From: Candidatus Stahliibacteriota bacterium
GTDB taxonomy: Bacteria; Hydrothermota; Tepidihabitantia; SM23-42
DNA length: 6,151 bases
Assembly (NCBI GenBank): GCA_030613445.1
Contig: JAUWLY010000181.1
Coordinates: 1-6,151, forward strand
Reading direction: 5' to 3'
Part shown: one piece after another, positions 1-3,290 of the stretch
Position numbering within the stretch: position 1 is the first letter of the stretch
Layout: each line of letters opens with the position of its first letter
Program-made: the position numbers and the translations under genes
The notes under the pieces: model-generated
What the model saw: only the letters and a program-made list of their open reading frames with translations
What the model was told of the DNA's origin: nothing
Databases searched by the model: none

Positions 1-239
1 ATGACGACAGTCTGATAGTCGGATAGTCCCATAGTCGGATGGTCGGATGGTTGAATAGTCGGATGGTCTGATGGTCCTATAGTCTGATGGTCTGATGTCC
101 TGATATCCTGATTCCCTGATGTCCTGGTAACCTGACACCTCGATAGTCTTTCTTCCAACTCTCTTTGGGTGATTACTCTTTTTTCTTTTCCATATAAATA
201 TTCAGTGGGTTGATACTCCTGAGCACCAGTGGCAACAAT
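1..239. repeat. Long direct repeat, copy A (inside HdrA-1)
   Basis: This segment aligns without gaps to 4084..4322 in the same orientation, 4083 bp away. Bases 1-98 are identical to 4084-4181. Mismatches fall at 99, 156, 162, 164, 165, 201, 207, 231 and 234, giving about 96% identity. It encodes 79 identical residues, from the VATGAQEYQ strand to the VV before the missing MIQC. Similarity drops abruptly to the ordinary paralog level above position 239. The other side of the repeat is outside the window. Confidence 0.97.
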
Positions 240-2378
240 GATAATACCATGTTCAATCTGCTCTCGTTCTTTAGGCTCTATTGTACTGAGTTCTGAATAC
301 TGATAATTCTGGTTTTTATCATTGAATCTTATTGTCGTTTTATAATCACCAATAAACCCCTTTATTTCCTCAATTTCAAAATTTCTGTGTACACAAATCT
401 TGGGGTGGGCATTAACCTCGTCAACAAGAGATTTCAAGAAAGGTTTAGTCTCTTCTCCCTCGAGTGTATAGACGATGTTTCTCAGATTACCACCAAGCTC
501 ATTCTCTTTTTCAATGATATCAACATGATATTCCTGCCCAGCAAGATCCAAGGCTGCAGTCATACCTGCCAACCCACCTCCGATTACAAGACTATTTTTG
601 TTAACACCCAACCTTGTTTTACTCAATGGCTCAAGGTATAATGACTTAAGAACTGCCATTTTGACAAGATCTTTCGCCTTTTCTGTTGCCTTTTCCGGTT
701 CTCGCTGGTGAACCCAAGAACATTGTTCGCGAATATTGGCAAATTCAAAAAGATAAGGATTGAGCCCCGAATTTCGGAGTGTTCCCTGGAACAATGATTC
801 ATGGGTTCTTGGTGTGCAGGCGGCAACAACTACACGATTGAGCCCAAGTTCATGGATCTTATCACTTATTATTTTTTGCGCATCCTGCGAGCATGCAAAC
901 ATCAGTTCCTGGCTATAAACCACATAGGGAAGTTTGGCAACATATTCTACAACATTTTTAACATTTACGGTTGCCGCGATGTTTATTCCACAACGGCACA
1001 CAAAAACACCAATTTTCGGCCGATCACCATCACTGACTGGTATCTCTGATGGATATTCTACTACAATTTCCTTGTTCGGAAATCCGCTCAATATCACACC
1101 TGCCGAACCCGCTGCACCGCTTGCTTCAATAACTGACTCAGGAATATCTTTCGGACCCGAAAAAGTACCACACACAAATATGCCCGGGCATGAAGTGGCA
1201 ATTGGTGAAAATGTAGTAGTTCGGACAAAACCAAAATCATTAACCGTGATTCCGAGTTTCTCTGCAAGATGTTTTAGTTCTGGAGTCGACTGCAAACCAA
1301 CAGAAAGAATCAGCAATCCAAATGATTCTTTCCTAACATGTCCATTTTCTTCATAGTGAACTGTTAGATTATCATTGGTTGGGTCAATTTCAACTGAAGA
1401 TATGCGCGCGCGGACAAAGCGTGTATTATGTTCATCTTCAGCCCGTTCAATAAATTTATCAAAATTCTTGCCATATGCCCTGATATCCATACCAAAAATC
1501 GTAATTTCAGCCTCCCGCAGGTGCTCAGTAATAATTATTGCATCTTTGGCTGCCTGCATACAGCAGAAAGCTGAGCAATACTCATTGCCGGTTTGTGTAT
1601 CCCGTGAACCTACACATTGAATAAATGCGATTCTTTTCGGTTCTTTAGCATCAGATGGTCTTAACACATGCCCCTGAGTCGGTCCTGAGGCACTCAGAAT
1701 GCGTTCAAATTCCATGCTTGTTACAACATTTGGATAGATTTTGTAGCCATATTCGTCTTTCAGCAAAGCATTAAACTCAGCAAGTCCTGCTGCAATAATG
1801 ATACTACCAACCTCAAGATCAATAAATTTTTCTTTTTGATTGAAGTCTATTGCTTTTGGTTCGCAGAATTTTTCACAGATGCGGCATTTACCTCGTCTAA
1901 AATAAATACAGTGCTCTTTATCAATTATTGCAACTGCCGGAACTGCCTGAGGAAAAGGAATATGGATACACTTTGTATCACATAATCCCATGTTATATGT
2001 ATCGGGTATTTTGACCGGACACTTTGCCATACAGATGCCGCAGCCTGTACACTTGTCTTCATCCACATAACGAGGTTTTTTGCAGACTTTTACCTTGAAG
2101 TATGGTGCCTCCCCCTCAACCGACTCTACCTCGGCGTTAGTAATGATATTTATGTATGGATGATTGTCTGCCTCAACAAGTTTCGGAGAAAGAATACACA
2201 ATGAACAGTCATTTGTTGGAAAGGTCTTGTCAAGTTGTGCCATTCTGCCACCAATGCTCGGTGACCTCTCAATAAGATAGACCTCAACACCGGAATCGGC
2301 CAAATCCAAAGCAGCCTGGACTCCGGCAATACCACCGCCTATAACCATCACTTTCTTATGGCTATTCATTTCTCTCAT
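1..2378 (-). CDS. hdrA: HdrA-like double-FAD-module iron-sulfur flavoprotein (HdrA-1), 3' end missing
   Basis: The reading frame is open from ATG 2378 to the left edge: 792 codons plus two bases, no stop reached. Visible in order: a Rossmann FAD motif (GGGIAG, residues 14-19); TFPTNDCSLC with Cys58/Cys61, typical of HdrA and QmoA; an inserted ferredoxin with CxxCxxCxxxCP (Cys110/113/116/120) and C-x7-C-x2-C-x3-C (157/165/168/172); FIQCVGSRD near 252-260; the HdrA N-terminal-type domain with CRCGINI (Cys461/463), CSQD (496), CTPRTHE (521) and CSW (553); a second FAD motif (GGGLAG, 600-605) followed by GGNLR, without the CxxC or ferredoxin insert; then a repeat-derived insert. The family carries electrons through FAD and Fe-S clusters in cytoplasmic Hdr complexes, sometimes with flavin-based bifurcation. 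The usual HdrA is about 650 residues, so this resembles a QmoA-like unit fused to a second HdrA/QmoB-like unit. By comparison with HdrA-2, about 260 C-terminal residues including the terminal ferredoxin should lie outside. ATG 2378 is preferred over ATG 2369 because AAAGAG lies 5 nt upstream of it. The family is certain; partner and substrate are unknown. Confidence 0.93.
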   Translation of the reverse strand, partial: MREMNSHKKVMVIGGGIAGVQAALDLADSGVEVYLIERSPSIGGRMAQLDKTFPTNDCSLCILSPKLVEADNHPYINIITNAEVESVEGEAPYFKVKVCKKPRYVDEDKCTGCGICMAKCPVKIPDTYNMGLCDTKCIHIPFPQAVPAVAIIDKEHCIYFRRGKCRICEKFCEPKAIDFNQKEKFIDLEVGSIIIAAGLAEFNALLKDEYGYKIYPNVVTSMEFERILSASGPTQGHVLRPSDAKEPKRIAFIQCVGSRDTQTGNEYCSAFCCMQAAKDAIIITEHLREAEITIFGMDIRAYGKNFDKFIERAEDEHNTRFVRARISSVEIDPTNDNLTVHYEENGHVRKESFGLLILSVGLQSTPELKHLAEKLGITVNDFGFVRTTTFSPIATSCPGIFVCGTFSGPKDIPESVIEASGAAGSAGVILSGFPNKEIVVEYPSEIPVSDGDRPKIGVFVCRCGINIAATVNVKNVVEYVAKLPYVVYSQELMFACSQDAQKIISDKIHELGLNRVVVAACTPRTHESLFQGTLRNSGLNPYLFEFANIREQCSWVHQREPEKATEKAKDLVKMAVLKSLYLEPLSKTRLGVNKNSLVIGGGLAGMTAALDLAGQEYHVDIIEKENELGGNLRNIVYTLEGEETKPFLKSLVDEVNAHPKICVHRNFEIEEIKGFIGDYKTTIRFNDKNQNYQYSELSTIEPKEREQIEHGIIIVATGAQEYQPTEYLYGKEKRVITQRELEERLSRCQVTRTSGNQDIRTSDHQTIGPSDHPTIQPSDHPTMGLSDYQTVV
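11..137. repeat. Degenerate 8-bp tandem array, copy A
   Basis: Ten 8-bp units of plus-strand form TCNGATRG (for example TCGGATGG) run from 11 to 90, then a 7-bp unit at 91-97. Five further units of form TCCTGATN follow at 98-137, the last ones degenerate. On the coding strand the consensus is CCATCNGA. Three units (24 nt) encode one octapeptide such as SDHPTIQP, giving the protein periodicity SDHQTIGP/SDHPTIQP/SDHPTMGL/SDYQTV. The array is in frame and contains no stop in the HdrA frame. Confidence 0.93.
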
Positions 2379-2383
2379 ATTTG

Positions 2384-2389
2384 CTCTTT
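2384..2389 (-). promoter_or_regulatory. Weak ribosome binding site of HdrA-1
   Basis: AAAGAG on the minus strand lies 5 nt before ATG 2378, inside an AT-rich 39-nt spacer (2379..2417) after hdrC. It is weaker than the sites of mvhD and hdrC. No hairpin terminator or convincing promoter is visible in the spacer, so HdrA-1 is probably co-transcribed but may be translated less efficiently. Confidence 0.5.
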
Positions 2390-2417
2390 ATCTTATTTAA
2401 CACATAAAATATTTCCA

Positions 2418-2867
2418 TCATTTTTTGACTGGGTGTAGTTGTTTTTGCTTGTCAACATCATATTTTATGAGATCATGCCTTAGTATCTGCAGTCGTTTAT
2501 CTATTTCTTTAATACGATCAAGGACATCAGGAGACACGTAACCTCCTTTAATTGCGAGATACTGTAAAACACGCATGAGATCTGGAAAGTTAACATTCTG
2601 TGGACAGTGTGCATAGCATCGATAACAGATAAGGCAAAACCAGATGGCGGGCGAGCTTAATACCTCTTCACGCATACCGAATAGAATCTGACGAATAATT
2701 CTGCGCGGACTGAAGGCTTCATCGATCTCACTAATTGGACATCCAGCAGTACACGAGCCGCAGGCAAAACACTTCCTTAAATGCTCACCCCCTGGATACG
2801 ATATCACTTCTTCAGCGAATTTGAAATCCATTTCGTTAATATTAATCTTGCCTTCTTTTGTCTCCAT
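2418..2867 (-). CDS. hdrC: HdrC-like 2x[4Fe-4S] electron-transfer subunit
   Basis: This 149-residue soluble protein has two classic CxxCxxCxxxCP motifs: CFACGSCTAGCP (Cys33/36/39/43) and CLICYRCYAHCP (Cys78/81/84/88). They are separated by a helical stretch with the SPRRIIRQILFG segment typical of HdrC. In characterised Hdr complexes HdrC relays electrons from HdrA to the catalytic HdrB. No transmembrane segment is visible, so it is not a QmoC- or HdrE-type membrane fusion. The last ~35 residues are charged and probably helical. The start is ATG 2867, with AAGGAG 7 nt upstream overlapping the end of mvhD. Normally hdrB is adjacent, but here the next gene after a 39-nt spacer is a second hdrA; this is the only unusual aspect. 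The family call is secure; the partner HdrB is not in view. Confidence 0.94.
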   Translation of the reverse strand: METKEGKININEMDFKFAEEVISYPGGEHLRKCFACGSCTAGCPISEIDEAFSPRRIIRQILFGMREEVLSSPAIWFCLICYRCYAHCPQNVNFPDLMRVLQYLAIKGGYVSPDVLDRIKEIDKRLQILRHDLIKYDVDKQKQLHPVKK

Positions 2868-2871
2868 GGTT

Positions 2872-3288
2872 TTACTCCTTTTGTGCGTAGTCTGCCACTC
2901 CTAGTTTCTTTATTTCTTCAATAAATTCATTAACCTTCTTCTGGAATTCTATACCTTCACCAGCCGAGATAAAATTTAATTTTAATCTTTTTGTATTAAC
3001 ACCAAATTCACTCAATAAAAATTTAAGGAAGTAATATCTTCTTATTGTTTTATAATTACCATTTATATAGTGACAATCGCCAGGATGACAACCAGTGATC
3101 ATCACACCATCAACCCCATTTTGGAATGCCTTTAGGACAAACTCTGGTTCAATCCTGCCCGAGCACATTGTCCTGATTGTTCTAAAGTAAGGTTCTATTT
3201 GTAGCCGCGATACACCTGCCAGGTCGGCACCGGCATAAGAGCACCAGTTGCAGCAGAAAATAATTATCTTTGGCTTAAAATTATCCAT
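2872..3288 (-). CDS. mvhD: MvhD/FlpD-family [2Fe-2S] subunit
   Basis: This 138-residue protein matches the methyl-viologen-reducing hydrogenase delta subunit (FlpD) family over its whole length. Visible family motifs are FCCNWCSYAGAD (Cys12/13/16), RTMCSGRI (Cys42) and GCHPGDCHY (Cys67/72). These supply the cysteines that bind the 2Fe-2S cluster. MvhD docks on HdrA and delivers electrons from a hydrogenase, formate dehydrogenase or another donor; its position directly after hdrA is the common arrangement. A GTG at 3294 would give two more residues, but it lies inside the ribosome binding site. ATG 3288 has AAAGGAG ending 5 nt upstream and is preferred. The gene starts 2 nt after the HdrA-2 stop and ends 4 nt before the hdrC start, implying translational coupling. 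Here MvhD is a separate protein, unlike QmoB or HdrA2-type proteins in which it is fused. The donor enzyme is not in the window. Confidence 0.95.
   Translation of the reverse strand: MDNFKPKIIIFCCNWCSYAGADLAGVSRLQIEPYFRTIRTMCSGRIEPEFVLKAFQNGVDGVMITGCHPGDCHYINGNYKTIRRYYFLKFLLSEFGVNTKRLKLNFISAGEGIEFQKKVNEFIEEIKKLGVADYAQKE
2875..2880 (-). promoter_or_regulatory. Ribosome binding site of hdrC
   Basis: AAGGAG on the minus strand ends 7 nt before ATG 2867 and directly abuts the mvhD stop TAA (2872-2874). It is a strong Shine-Dalgarno match with standard spacing, consistent with operon expression. Confidence 0.85.
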
Positions 3289-3290
3289 AA

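Noticed and set aside
11..137. CRISPR-like array
   Set aside because: The units are 8 bp, contiguous and without spacers, and they are translated in frame within a conserved protein.
387..1620. Several plus-strand open frames of 80-140 codons (387..641, 801..1049, 934..1356, 1375..1620)
   Set aside because: They lie wholly antisense to the clearly coding HdrA-1 gene, have no recognisable domain, and two of them overlap each other. They are shadows of the real gene.
2150..2335. Minus-strand 61-codon frame
   Set aside because: It is an alternative frame inside the N-terminal FAD motif region of HdrA-1, where the HdrA frame reads GGGIAG and the TFPTNDCSLC motif.
1..2378. HdrA-1 as a pseudogene because it has no stop in the window
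   Set aside because: The frame is uninterrupted for 792 codons with all expected motifs. The missing stop results from the window edge.
2379..2417. Terminator or separate promoter in the spacer between hdrC and HdrA-1
   Set aside because: The spacer is AT-rich but has no stem-loop with a T-run and no pair of boxes at convincing spacing. It is also very short.
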